A stretch of 64,000 bases of DNA, taken from NCBI GenBank assembly GCA_963556495.2, contig OY747713.1, positions 32,062,961-32,126,960 on the forward strand. The letters are read 5' to 3'. Source of the DNA: Valencia hispanica. Taxonomy: Eukaryota > Chordata > Actinopteri > Cyprinodontiformes > Valenciidae. The notes beneath the pieces are model-generated. The model searched no databases, was not told where the DNA came from, and was given only the letters and a program-made list of their open reading frames with translations. The position numbers and the translations under genes are program-made. Shown one piece after another: positions 1 to 11,526 of the stretch. Positions within the stretch are counted from its first letter, which is position 1. Every line of letters begins with the position of its first letter.

Positions 1-1229
1 TGACCTACAACACAGTTGTCTAAAACATTTTTGATTTATTGCAATAAGAAATAACTGATGTTTCATAAACTCTTGCTTCTAATCTTAAGACAATGTGATT
101 TGCTCACACTTGGTACGTCTCCAATCAGTAAATGTCACGTCAAAGTTAGACTGTATTTGATATACAGGTTTATTTGATTAATTCCTCTCAAATAAAATAT
201 TCCTCTCATGTCAAACTCATACTTTTACCTAATAAAATGATTTGTTTATATAGTGTCCTGCTGAACTACTCATACCTTGTGGCATTTTGTGAAGTCACAT
301 CCACTAATGTCTGATGATTGATTGCTCTAACAAGGACAGAGCAACTGGTGAGAGTTATTGGGAAGATGGTTGAAGGTAAATACTGGTCAATCATGGATTA
401 GGCAAATAGATAATACTGGGGTTGATTTGCTTTTGTTTTAGCAGGACAGAAACACAAAACATACATTCAGAGCTACTATAAATCAGTGCAGATCAAAACT
501 CATTGATGTAGTGGAATGGTTCAATACATAATTTGAGCATAAAGCAAATATGTTTTTGACATATTTCCATCATGTTGTGTATTTATACGTTTTAAAAAGA
601 TTTAAAGATTTGAAGCACTATTTTGTTGAGGACACATACAATTTCCTAATAAGCAGCATTACATAATGATGGATTCTACAGGACAAATTAGTTCTTCCCT
701 TTCACTTTTGCTCATTTCCAGAATACCAAAAGTGTTTCTTACTTAAAAATCCACAGAACATGGCTGAGATAAATCACCACTGATCAGCAAAGAGCGGAAC
801 TCTCTCTCCCATGCTACTTAAACCTTCAGTTATATCATTTATGTTTGGATCACTTTGGATTTGATATTTTCCAACAACTGCTTATTTTTAACATTTATCA
901 TTAAATTTTATAGTAAGAAAACACATAGCTTTCCTAGGTGCCAGTCAAATGGAGTATTAGTTGACAAGGGTGGAAAAGCCCTTAGAAATCCAACTTAGGG
1001 GACCTCAGTGTGTCTGTGGCTAAAGTACAGATGTTTGAAATACATTGTGTAGTAGTTTCTATTTGTTTAAAAAACATTGAGGAATAAGACAAAAACACCA
1101 TTTACAGAGGGAGAATTCAAATGTTTTCAGGATAACGTCTCAATGAGGATGAGATACATTTTTGTTACCAAATATTGACATTTAACATGTGATCAAAGTA
1201 AAACTTTTGATTAGTTCCTTCATAACTTG
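1..1229. other. AT-rich non-coding stretch, nothing recognised
   Basis: No open frame of useful length, no repeat arm and no transposon motif was recognised. The base composition is AT-rich, as expected for teleost intergenic or intronic DNA. Confidence 0.6.
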
Positions 1230-1433
1230 GCCTCACCCACCATGTCAAACAACCAACACACAATCGAGGACACACTCTGGACTTAATTATCAGCAAAGGT
1301 TTAAATATATCCGACCTCTTGGTAATTGATATTGCATTATCTTGTCATGTTTCGGTTTACTAGACTCTGAGTTGACACAAAACAAGACAGTGATTAAGAA
1401 AATGATGTTTATGAACAAAACAATATTTACCCA
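1230..1433 (+). pseudogene. LINE endonuclease-domain fragment
   Basis: The plus strand near 1240-1340 translates to a stretch containing HTLDLIISKGLNISDLLVID. This resembles the C-terminal part of the APE-type endonuclease of L2/CR1/Rex1-group fish LINEs, where a TLDL block precedes the conserved SDH block. The frame then degrades into stops and is cut off by a gypsy-like segment that begins near 1434. It is probably the upstream part of the LINE that resumes near 1796. The family call rests on motif resemblance only. Confidence 0.6.
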
Positions 1434-1795
1434 AGGAGATTTCGAACGGGGAGAGTCCTGTAGCGGATGAGATGTGAGAGTTGTGTGCTTATTCGATCCA
1501 GGATAACTGCAAGCTCAATGATTTGGGGTTGTTAATACAGAGACATCTGAAGGTGTTCTCAAGTTCTTGGTTCATTCTCTCACACTGACCGTTGGATTGT
1601 GGGTGGAAACCAGACGAGAGTTGTGGTTCGGCCCCCAGAGACGAGCAAAATTCTTTCTAAACTTGTGACATGAACTGGGGGCCTCGATCAGAGATGATCT
1701 CAACTGGGATACCCTGGAGTCTGAAAACGTGTTGAATTAGGATTTTAGCAGTAATGGCGGAGGAAGGGAGCTTGGTTAGGGCAAACCTAACATAT
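1434..1795 (-). pseudogene. Ty3/gypsy integrase fragment inside the LINE
   Basis: Read on the minus strand, this segment gives gypsy integrase core motifs in order: a FALTKLPS block, [14 protein letters not shown] (second catalytic Asp), then GFHPQSNGQCERMNQELE (catalytic Glu region), followed by SATGLSPFEI. At least two in-frame stops interrupt it. Only the core domain remains; no LTR, RT or gag is adjacent. It lies between two LINE pieces on the other strand, so it looks like an insertion or a rearranged fragment. It belongs to a different gypsy lineage from the element at 32601-37230, because the integrase motifs differ. Confidence 0.75.
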
Positions 1796-3800
1796 CTGAC
1801 CATTTCTGTATTTTCTTTGAAAGTACAATTTCTGCTAAACTATCTTGCCACAGTGAGATAACTGTAAAAAAGCGTTTTCAAGGGGACAGTTCAGTTGAAA
1901 CCTTTAAACATATTTATCCTCCCACCACATCCCCCTCATCTCCTAACTCCAACTCAGTAAATAAGCTTCTAGATACTTTCCTTGCAAAAATCTCAGACAT
2001 TGATTCCATTGTTCCAACCCAAGTGAAAGTAGTCTCAGGCAGAAAGAAGTCTGGCTGGACAAGCGATCCACTAGTACGTAGTGAAAAAACGGAGTGTCGA
2101 CGAGCCGAGAGAAAAAATGGAGGAAAACTCGACTCCAGGTTCACTGTGAGATCTACAAAGAGAGACTGAACAGATAGCACTTAACTTTAAAAGATGCTAG
2201 GGAAGCTTTCTTCTCTGAAATCATTAACAGAAACATTAATAATGCACGGACTCTGTTTGCAACAGTGGAAAGACTAACTAATCCTCCAGTGACAGTAGCC
2301 CCTAAACTAAATTCTACCAAGGCTTGCAATGAATTTGCCAGCTTTTTCACTGAAATGATTATAACAATTAGACGGTTGGTCTGTACAGCAGTACCGAACT
2401 GACTAATGTTATACCCAATTAACACCAATGTAGAGAAAATGTCAGAATTCCATGAATTAAACCAAAATAACCTTGAAGATTTCCTTAACCAATTAAGCTC
2501 CTCCTCTTGCTGTCTTGATATCCTACCCACAGCTTTCCTTAAGAAGGTTTTCCCTGTCATTGGGTCTGATCTGATTCAAATAGTGAACTCATTCCTCCTG
2601 TCAGGTGTCTTCCCTTAGGCATTAAAAACAGCAGTTATTAAACCACTGCTAAAGAAGAATAATTGGGACATGTTAATGCAGAACTATAGGCCAATCTCTA
2701 ATATTCCATCCATCAGTGAGATTATGTTTCAGCAGTTAAATAGCTTCTTAAAAATGACCAACCACTTTTATGTTTTTCAGTCTGGTTTCCATGCTCAACA
2801 CACTACTGAGACTGCCCTCGTCAAAGTTTTCAATGACATAAATACAGACTGTGGTAGAACAACAGTGCTGGTTCTGTTGGTCCTCAGTGCAGATTATGAC
2901 AACAAATAAGATTAACTTTGCAGATGATACTCAGCTCTACATTACGATGTTGCCAGATAACTTTGATCCCATCCAAACCCTAAGTAAATGCATCGAGCAA
3001 ATCAATGGATGGATGTGCATAACTTTCTCCAGTGGAACAGAAACAAAACTGAAGTAATTATTTTTGGACCTAAAGAGGAACGATCAAGAGTCAGCACACA
3101 GCTTCAGTTAATACAGCTAGAAAATACTGATCAGGCCTGATACTTAGGTGTAGTAATGGACTCAGACCTGAACCTCCAGGGTCACATAAAGGCAGTAACA
3201 ATGTCAGCCTTCTATCACCTGAAGAACATTTCTAGGATTAAAGGACTGATGTCACAACAGGACCTTGAAAAACTCATCCATGCGTTTATCTTTAGTCAGA
3301 TTGATTACTGCAACAGCGTCCTTACAGGTATGCTTAAAAAGTGAGTTAGACAGCTGCAACTGATCCTGAACTCTAGAGCCACTAGAGCCAGGAAAGTAGA
3401 GCACATCACCCTGGTTCTAAAGTCCTTACACCGGCTCCCTGTAGCTGAGAGAGTAGACTTAAAAATACTTTTACTAGTTTATAAAATAATTTAATGGCCT
3501 GGCGCCAAAGTATCTTGAATATTTACTGTCACTATACCAACCCCCCAGACCACTGAGGTCCTCTAATTCCAGTCTACTCAACATCCATAGAATTAGAACC
3601 AAACACGAATACTTTATATTTTATGCTTTATTTATCCCACGAGGGGAAAAATAAGTAAATTCATGGAGAAGCAGCTTTCAGTTTCTATGGTCCTCTTATC
3701 TAAAACAAACTTCCAGAAAGCTGCAAAGCTGCTGAAACAATGATTCCTTTTAAATCACAGCTAAAAACCCATCTGTTTAGAGCTGCCTTCAGGGAATGAC
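1796..3800 (+). pseudogene. Degenerate L2/CR1/Rex1-type LINE reverse transcriptase
   Basis: The plus strand shows LINE ORF2 pieces: [10 protein letters not shown] (endonuclease end) near 1795, an ERLTNPPV linker near 2265, then KTAVIKPLLKK and NYRPISN (RT fingers) at 2630-2700. SGFHAQHTTETAL follows at 2780, then FADDTQLY (RT catalytic box) at 2917-2940, YLGVVMDSDLNLQGHI near 3150, and the C-terminal SQIDYCNSVL block near 3300. Motif A is followed almost at once by the FADD box, so the palm segment carrying motif B has been deleted. Stops and frame changes are frequent. A truncated relative of the 3' half lies at 50159-50829. The element is dead. Confidence 0.8.
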
Positions 3801-5700
3801 GACGGGTTCAGGAGTACTGCTCTAATTCAACCACAAGGAGGATGCTAGCAGCTTGTTTCAAATCTAGAAGCACTGTGAACTTTTTAAAGACCATTTCTGG
3901 CATGCACTAGGAAAGCATTACAGGAAGTTGCAAAAGCTCTTTATCTGTTCATTGATACTTATTTTTTATTTAAAAAAAGGTTAGGTTTTATTATTTGTTT
4001 TACATACTGTCCCTTCTTTTCGCACTACTGGAAACAATGCTGACAGTAGCACAATATTAATTTGGCAATATATGTTATAATTCCCAACAGCTTTTAAATT
4101 ATAGTAACATCCTATCAAATTAATTACATTGTTTTAGCTTTGAAATTAACAAGACAATACTGCAAGTATACTTCAGTTGATTTAGGAAAATACAGCAATG
4201 TACTGAAATTCACAAAGTCTTTAAAATTTCATTAACATAATGTCAGATTGATTGCATGGTTCTTACAGTGATTTTGTTGTGGTACAATACTTGTAATCCT
4301 ATTCTATATGTATTAATATATTGTAAAATACTCTCATTTATGACATTCTGTTACAGTAACACACTGTCAAGTTGATTGTCTACATGATCATCTTTTACCA
4401 TGTAGATTAAGACCTTTTCTTTTTTAAATAGTTACTTCTTAATTCTTCCTCAGCTGTGTTGATAAATGGATTTTGTTCACTTTGGATCACTAATCAAGTG
4501 TTGTACAAATGCTGTGAAACAGAGGAAGCATATGTTGGCATTATACTGTACATTAACGGCAAACCTCACAGATTATGGGAAAACATATATAAAGTTAAAA
4601 GTTTTCTTAGAACATGTTTTCCTCATTTGCATTCCCGCCGGTCTGAATGTTACAGATTCCTGTGTAAAAAAGGCAGATGCTTTAATTTTTTTCACTATGT
4701 ATTCATGTATTTTCAGAATAGCTGTGGTTGAATGAGAAGTTCGTCAAAGAAGCTGTCAGATTTCTTCCTCAATGTTGTTTATGATGTGTATATGTCTTTT
4801 TGTGGTGTTCGCAAAGTGCTGCGCCACACTCTGTCAGCCCTGCATGAGACAGACGTCGTATGGATTCATTGATTGACAGCATGACTGGAAGCTGCCAGGC
4901 TTGAAGCATTGAGTCGGCTCAGTCGATTTGTCCTTGGCTGACAGAGAGAGAAGTGTGATGACACACAGAAAGAGCAAACTATTAATTCACAGAGTCAGTG
5001 TTACAGTAAGCTCCAATGCAAGGACAGCACTAAAAGTGATTGGAAGGAGAACAGGACAAAGGTTGGATAAAAGTGATGATAATGATGATTAACTTAATAT
5101 TAACAATAAACTTTTTCTTAAATGTTTAAAACAATGTTTTATTCATATGTTGTATGACAGGTCCCATACAGTTATACAGAGCATTTTATTTGACAAAAAG
5201 AAAATTGTCTATTTGTCCAGAATTATAAAAAACATATTCATAATCAGATTTTCCCTCCAGATAAGTAAGACAAAGTGAGCACAGCCGCTGGAATAAAAGC
5301 AAACTAAATACAACATTTATTAAATAGTGCAGGTAATTTAATTTGAAATATGTTAAAAGTTTGATTTGAATAATTTTTTTACCGGAAGAGATGTTAGAAA
5401 CAGAAGATGACAAGAGTAACACATTTTTACTTTAGTTTTTGTTACAAGGGATATCCTGATTAAGATTTATTTTTGTTCCTTGTACCAATCCTAGTGATTT
5501 CAGATGAAGTGTTTGCTTATGCTTATACTCAGTGGCTTTAAAGCACAGTCAAATAACACACTTCAGTTCATGAGTTTCATGTATTAATTTCAGTTTCCCA
5601 AAGTGCTATGCAGACATTTAGATTGTTTAATCTGTTTTGATATGACTTGTTGATCATTTGGCTTGTAATATGTATACATAAAAACTTTTTTAAATAAAAG
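3801..5700. other. Non-coding, unique-looking stretch
   Basis: The sequence after the LINE C-terminus shows no clear 3' tail. The rest is AT-rich and contains only short, non-convincing open frames. Around 4800-4940 the sequence is less AT-rich and contains a PBX/MEIS-like decamer, listed separately. Confidence 0.5.
4870..4879 (+). promoter_or_regulatory. PBX/MEIS-type homeodomain site
   Basis: The decamer TGATTGACAG matches the known composite binding site of PBX-MEIS/PREP homeodomain dimers exactly. It sits in a locally more complex, less AT-rich segment (about 4790-4940) without repeat features. A 10-base match can occur by chance about once per several hundred kilobases per strand at even composition, and function is not shown. 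Confidence 0.3.
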
Positions 5701-6446
5701 TTTAGGTTTGAGCTGCATTTCCCAGCATTCCTAGTTGTCTGGGCACGTGGCCATCTTGGTCTTTCTATTCAAGCGCTGCTTGGTATCAGAGACACTCCAC
5801 GCATGGATCCTTTCCTTCTAACCTGCTGGTCAGGAAAGAAGGCTTCTTTAAAACCTTCAAAGTGAAGCTAAAAATAGCTATTGAACCTCCTGTGCGTGCA
5901 TCCAGGGGTGATCTTTTAAAAAGTTGACATGTGGTCTCCAGCAAACTGAACCGTTCAGTTTGCCTGTTTGGACACAAGTTTGCCTGTTTGGACACAAGTT
6001 TTTTTTTATTTTTATCTTTTTTCTTGGTCTGGACTTTGATTACTGCTGTGCTGGGACCAATCATACAGCGAACTGCCTCAAAGTAGGACCCCTCCGATAA
6101 GTGTCTGGGCAGAGATAAATTAGAACAATTTAGATATTTCATTGAGTTGTTTTGATGTGTGTTGAACGCTGAACCTACTGTTTCAATGAAGCTGCTGATT
6201 GCATGCTGTGAAAATTTGCTGTGTTAACTGGTTGAATCCAGAGCGGAGTTTGACTCTTAATTTGTACAGCTAAACAAGTTAATAGTGCTGGGACTCCGCT
6301 CCTCTCTCTTTCTCTCCTACATCCTCTCTTTCCTCCAGCCTTGTCTCCTAAATGCACACCCACAGACCATATTTGGAGTAATTGTTCACCACTGCACAAT
6401 GTTCTTTAACCGGTGCACCATTGTTTGTATGTTTGCATGTTTGTAG
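5701..6446. other. Unclassified sequence with a 20-base tandem duplication
   Basis: No gene was recognised. Two adjacent, identical 20-base units starting GTTTGCCTGTTTGG occupy 5958-5997. A pyrimidine-rich run follows at about 6300-6340. The segment immediately precedes the first copy of the 820-base direct repeat and may belong to an older repeat, but I cannot place it. Confidence 0.4.
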
Positions 6447-7267
6447 TGTAGGTATAGAATTTATTGATGTAATACTTTGGCTGTAAGGTTGCTCTATTTT
6501 ATTAATAAATTATACTGTAGAGAGAAGTTGTTTGTGCTTAGTCTGGTGTATGCATACAATTGTATTGCCCCACAGTGTTGAATTAATTTCCTTCATAAGA
6601 GACTGAGTGTTTGGTTCAATATTCACAGTCCCAGGGTGGTGCCCCAAATTGTTTAGCAAAATAAACTCAACAACTGCATCAATAACTACGTTAACATCCA
6701 AATATTAATCATAATTATAAATGGTTATGTGAAACAAACGTTATTTGCACTTCCTGTTGCACAACAGACAATGATGTGTCTGCAAGACCACAACGGTTCG
6801 CCAGTCTTTCGTCAGTCTGCGTGAGCTGTTCGTGCTTCATCCACTTGATGATATCAGATAAATTACCTTGTTGTCTCTGCTGCTGCCTCTCAGAACAGCG
6901 ACTTCAAAGTGAGATTTCTCATCTCCTTAGCATCAGATTCTGACCAGTCATCCAGTCATGACCCATAACGTGTTTCAGATAAGTATCCGTACACTTCTAC
7001 AGGTGTCCCCCTTTAACTGAATATTATTCTTCCTCAGTAATCCCCCTTTTCACACCTTTTAAAGGGGTCAACAGGTCATAAGCTAACATAAAAACCCACC
7101 ATATGTACAAGGTTGGAATTGTTGATCCAACAAAGTCCATGGTTTAAATGTTGTTCAGTTTAACCAAAACAGTACAATTGCAATGTAATAGTAACATTGT
7201 CTAAAACTACTGATTTAGTCCTTTATTTGATAAGCAACAATAAATCATGCCCATCAAGAAAAAAAAA
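6447..7267. repeat. 820-base direct repeat, left copy
   Basis: This segment is almost identical to 10705-11526. I see only about five differences, for example AGATAAATT versus AGCCAAATT and AAGCTAAC versus AAGCAAAC. Both copies begin TGTAGGTATAG and end with CATCAAG plus 9-10 A residues. The minus strand carries an unbroken frame of 63 codons (6510-6701), identical in both copies, whose product I do not recognise. The pair could be LTR-like termini, because a TG start and a CATCA near the end are present. It could also be two poly(A)-tailed retroposed units, or a segmental duplication. No matching target duplication is visible outside the pair. Confidence 0.85.
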
Positions 7268-10200
7268 GTGATCGGCTCCATCACCTAGTGGGGTTGGGGG
7301 GCACTTGGTTTTGTCGTTTGGGACACTGTTGCTGATGTGGGGGTTTTGGGGGTGGAGGCGTCTGGGGGGGATCCCGGGGGGTGGGATCACTGGGCGGATG
7401 GGGCGCTGGACGTCGCGGCCGGCCTGGGGTTGGGCTTTGGGTGGTGACTCCTGATGGCTGCATGCGGTGCCTTGGGGGGGTTGCACTGGCGGACATGGGT
7501 TACTGGCCTGGTGGCCGTGCTGCGCCTGGGTAGGGTCTGGGGTGGGCCTGGGGATTCGGGGCTCGGGGGCGCCGCGCCCCCTAGCATGTGCAGCCGCCTC
7601 TCTTTTTTTTCTCTGGGCCGATTGTCATCGCCAGTCCCTGTATGGCGTCTCGCCTTGTTTGCTGGTTGGGGTGCCTGGCTGCTGGTCGCGGCGGCTGGGT
7701 GGCGTTTCTGGGCCGGATCAGTCCTTTTTTGCACTGGACTTCGCTCCTGGGTCTTGGTCTTTGTGTGGGGCGCTGGGGTTGGGCATTTGGCCGGGATCGG
7801 TCCGACTTGCGGGTGGACTGGCCAGGTGGTGGGCGTGCAGGGCAGGTGGGTGGGGCGCTGGGTTTGGTCTCCTGCCGGGCCGTTGAGCAACAGTGGTCGC
7901 TCCACAAAGAATGAGGCTGGTGGATGTCGGCCTGGTGGGTCGGCCGCCCGGCTCATCGGTTTGCTCCTGGTCTGGGCAGGTACGTCGACGTGGTTCGGGC
8001 TACGGGGGCCTCCGGTGTGCGGGTGGCGCTGGGGGCCTCCATTGCTGGCGGGGAGGCTGGTGCTGTGTGGCAACAGGTGCTCTCCCCCTACGAGGGCACT
8101 TGGACGGGGGGGAGGGGTGTGCGGGAGGGGGGGGTGGGGGTGGGGGGAGCGAACTCAACCTGGGTGTCTAGTGTCTTTTGTGTTTTGAGAGTAGAGCGAA
8201 TGTCAGGGTGGGTTTAGTTCCCCTTCTGGGATGGGGCTGGGGGGACTGCCTTGGGGTCCGTGGGGCTTTGTGGTGCTGTGGCCGTGGGCCCCGGGTCAGA
8301 CGTGCCATGGCCTCCCTCCCCTGGTGGATCCCGGTGAACAGCGGTGCCTATTGGGGTCAGTGGGGGAGCTGGCTCCCTGGGAAGACATTTTGTCTCCCAG
8401 TCCTTCCCTCCCCATCCCTGGACACCTCTGTCCACCCGCTCCATCACTTTACCACTCATATAGGGTCTTGGAGCATGGGCACATCACTGGGGTGCGAGGA
8501 GGGGCGTCCCTCCTCGCTGTCCCGTGGTGTCCTGGGTCCCAATTTTAATATACAACTTAGACACTCCCACTTATAACATTTTCACACGACACATATGTAG
8601 GGACTTTGGGGTGGGCACACTTTTCGGCATCCAGAGGGGGAGCGGTACAATCAGCTTCACCTCTGGTGCCGGTGCCCACTGTTAAACCACATATAGACAC
8701 TGAGGGCTCGGGGTGGGGGTTGGGGGATGTGTGGCTGCCTCCCCCACATCCCACCCCTCTGTTTTAAATGCACATTATAACAACACGCATCAACACCATA
8801 CTCGAGCGGGAAGATGGAGGCTAGGGGTCTTTTCCCACCCCTGTTCGCTACGGGCCATCAGGGGTTGGGGTCCGGAGGGGGACAGGCGGTCTGGTCGGGG
8901 TCCTGGGCTGTCGGGCTGCTTTGCCACTGTGGGGCCCTTGGCGGTCTGCTTGTCTCCATCCTAGAAGGTAGGGGGTCCACCTCCCGGGTCCGGGGGCTGG
9001 TGGCTCTACTGGGGCATCAGTACCTGGACCTGGGAGCATAAAGTGTGCATGGGGTGTGTGAGTGAGGGTACAGCGTCATTTTTTTGGGTGTCTTGGTGAG
9101 TCAGTGAGAATGTATGTGTTTAAGAGGGAGGGAACGTATGACTGTGTCTGTATGTCTTTGTCTACCTGTCAGGTTGGATCTTGGTCTGTCCCCTCGCCTG
9201 GCGCACCTCAGGCCTTACACTTAATGGGGGGCCTATTTCCCCTCCGTCACTCCCCGCCGGTGACGGGGGCCCCTGCCTGCCGGTGCGCCGGTGGTCAATC
9301 CGGTTCGGACCTGGTGCGTGCGTGGCCGGGCCTGGGGGGGGCGGTGTGTCGGTCGGCCGATGCGCTGGGCCGATATCTTCCTTTGGTTGGTTGGGGCACC
9401 TCTTTTAGAGGTGCCAGGTTTGGGATTGTTGGGTGGTGCCTGCTCGGTGGCTTGGCGGGATGCGGATCCGGCGTCTCTGCTCGTTTGATCACCTGTTCTG
9501 TGCGCACCGTGCGTGGCCGGTTCATTGGCGGGTTGGACCGGCCCTGGCCCTCGTTTGAGGCCTGGTCTCGGCGCCCTGCATTGCGTGGGATCAGGACCCG
9601 GGAGCTGGTACAACTTGGCGTCCAGATGCTGACTGAGCCCGGCCTGGGGATGCTGTCCGTCCCCTGCGGCTATTGGTTGGGCGCTGGGATGTTGGCGGTG
9701 GGGATTGGCCTAGGGCGGAGGCGTTGTGTGGCGGCCGGCCGCGGCCCCTGCAGTGCCGGGGGCCCCTCGTCGGCCGGTCCCTTGTCGGGTCCCTGCTGGG
9801 GGTTGGGGTGCCCCTGGGCCCCGGCTCCCCCGGTCCGTTGACCGGTCCGTTGACCGGCCCGCCCCGGCTTGTCACTGCTGCCCCCCGGGCCCCTGCATAG
9901 TGGCCGCTGGATGTTCCGCTGGGGTTCTCCTTTGCTCCTCTCTTGGGGGATGCGGTCGGCCCGGCCGGGTCCGCCTGGGGCTCTGGCGGTCCTTTGGACG
10001 TCTTTGCTCCGATCTCCTTCATGTCTGCACCGATTCCTGGGGGACGGATTTATGTCTTCTCACACCAACTATCGAACACTCTTATGGAGAAACCTTATAT
10101 GCACCAGCATGCTAACACACACACATAGATGTGGGGTCTCTGGTGTTTAAAGATATATTCTTGGGCTGAGGTTATCATTACTAGAGCTTGATTAATCGGT

Positions 10201-10704
10201 ACCATGAGTTTTTCTGTGACATTGTTGTTGTATTTTTATATCTATTTTTGTGTGATGTGGTTGTGTAATTCTTAAGTTCACAATGTTTGGTTGGGTTTGT
10301 CGATGTTCCTTTTTCGTGTTTTGTTTTTCCCCCTCTCTCTGCCGTCCTGTGGGTATGGAGGCAGACTTCAATGTTTTCCTGTGTTTTCTTTGTTCCCCTT
10401 CCTCTCTTGTATTTTCAACTCACCCTCTCTCATGACATTTTGTTTCCTACCTCTCTTCTTCATCTTCTTTCTTTCTTCTCCTTAATTTTCCGTCTCCGTG
10501 TCCATAACATCAGGAAATAAAAACCCCAACAATTCATAATAAAGATTTTTCACACATAAATCAAGTGGAGTACTATAGCAAAAGCTGTACTGCTCCGCTT
10601 GTGAAAGTAAATCTGTTGGGCTTCTACTTGGTACTCAGACACCAATTCTGAGCTCCACACTGCCAAACAGGACACGTAAAAAAAAAAAAATAATAAAAAA
10701 AAAT
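7268..10704. mobile_element. GC-rich, G-skewed non-coding block between the direct repeats
   Basis: This 3.4-kb block is far richer in G and C than everything around it. From about 7290 to 10050 the plus strand is dominated by G runs and GGTGGG-like words. From 10150 it becomes T- and pyrimidine-rich, then A-rich, with AATAAA and AATAAAG words at 10515-10545 and a poly(A) run at 10679-10703. Long open frames on both strands, up to about 240 codons, are low-complexity Gly/Trp/Arg/Pro strings without any domain and follow from the composition. A partial second copy at 17184-17815 shows that it is a dispersed family. Its class is unresolved; it could be a non-autonomous LTR-type (LARD-like) element or the 3' part of a non-LTR element. 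Confidence 0.7.
8103..8150 (+). other. G-quadruplex-prone G-run cluster
   Basis: The plus strand has at least six runs of four or more G in under 50 bases, separated by one to four other bases. This satisfies the usual pattern for intramolecular G-quadruplexes. It lies near the middle of the GC-rich block. Confidence 0.6.
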
Positions 10705-11526
10705 TGTAGGTATAGAATTTATTGATGTAATACTTTGGCTGTAAGGTTGCTCTATTTTATTAATAAATTATACTGTAGAGAGAAGTTGTTTGTGCTTAGT
10801 CTGGTGTATGCATACAATTGTATTGCCCCACAGTGTTGAATTAATTTCCTTCATAAGAGACTGAGTGTTTGGTTCAATATTCACAGTCCCAGGGTGGTGC
10901 CCCAAATTGTTTAGCAAAATAAACTCAACAACTGCATCAATAACTACGTTAACATCCAAATATTAATCATAATTATAAATGGTTATGTGAAACAAACGTT
11001 ATTTGCACTTCCTGTTGCACAACAGACAATGATGTGTCTGCAAGACCACAACGGTTCGCCAGTCTTTCGTCAGTCTGCGTGAGCTGTTCGTGCTTCATCC
11101 ACTTGATGATATCAGCCAAATTACCTTGTTGTCTCTGCTGCTGCCTCTCAGAACAGCGACTTCAAAGTGAGATTTCTCATCTCCTTAGCATCAGATTCTG
11201 ACCAGTCATCCAGTCATGACCCATAACGTGTTTCAGATAAGTATCCGTACACTTCTACAGGTGTCCCCCTTTAACTGAATATTATTCTTCCTCAGTAATC
11301 CCCCTTTTCACACCTTTTAAAGGGGTCAACAGGTCATAAGCAAACATAAAAACCCACCATATGTACAAGGTTGTAATTGTTGATCCAACAAAGTCCATGG
11401 TTTAAATGTTGTTCAGTTTAACCAAAACAGTACAATTGCAATGTAATAGTAACATTGTCTAAAACTACTGATTTAATCCTTTATTTGATAAGCAACAATA
11501 AATCATGCCCATCAAGAAAAAAAAAA
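10705..11526. repeat. 820-base direct repeat, right copy
   Basis: This is the second copy of the repeat at 6447-7267, offset by 4258 bases, in the same orientation and ending in a 10-base A run. The minus-strand 63-codon frame is preserved at 10768-10959. It is preceded by an A-rich run (10679-10703), whereas the left copy follows unrelated sequence, so the homology starts sharply at TGTAGG. The very high identity of the two copies points to a recent event or to gene conversion. Confidence 0.85.

Noticed and set aside
7387..8188. Long overlapping open frames on both strands (up to 244 codons)
   Set aside because: They are low-complexity Gly/Trp/Cys or Pro/Arg strings produced by G-skewed GC-rich DNA, overlap each other in several frames, and show no domain.
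9062..10115. Open frames of 129-259 codons in the second half of the GC-rich block
   Set aside because: Same compositional origin; the related copy at 17184 does not preserve a common frame across its deletion.
6447..11526. Straightforward LTR retrotransposon call for the direct repeats
   Set aside because: No matching target duplication outside, both repeats end in A runs beyond the CATCA, and there is no coding capacity, polypurine tract or clear primer site. It is kept as an open hypothesis only.
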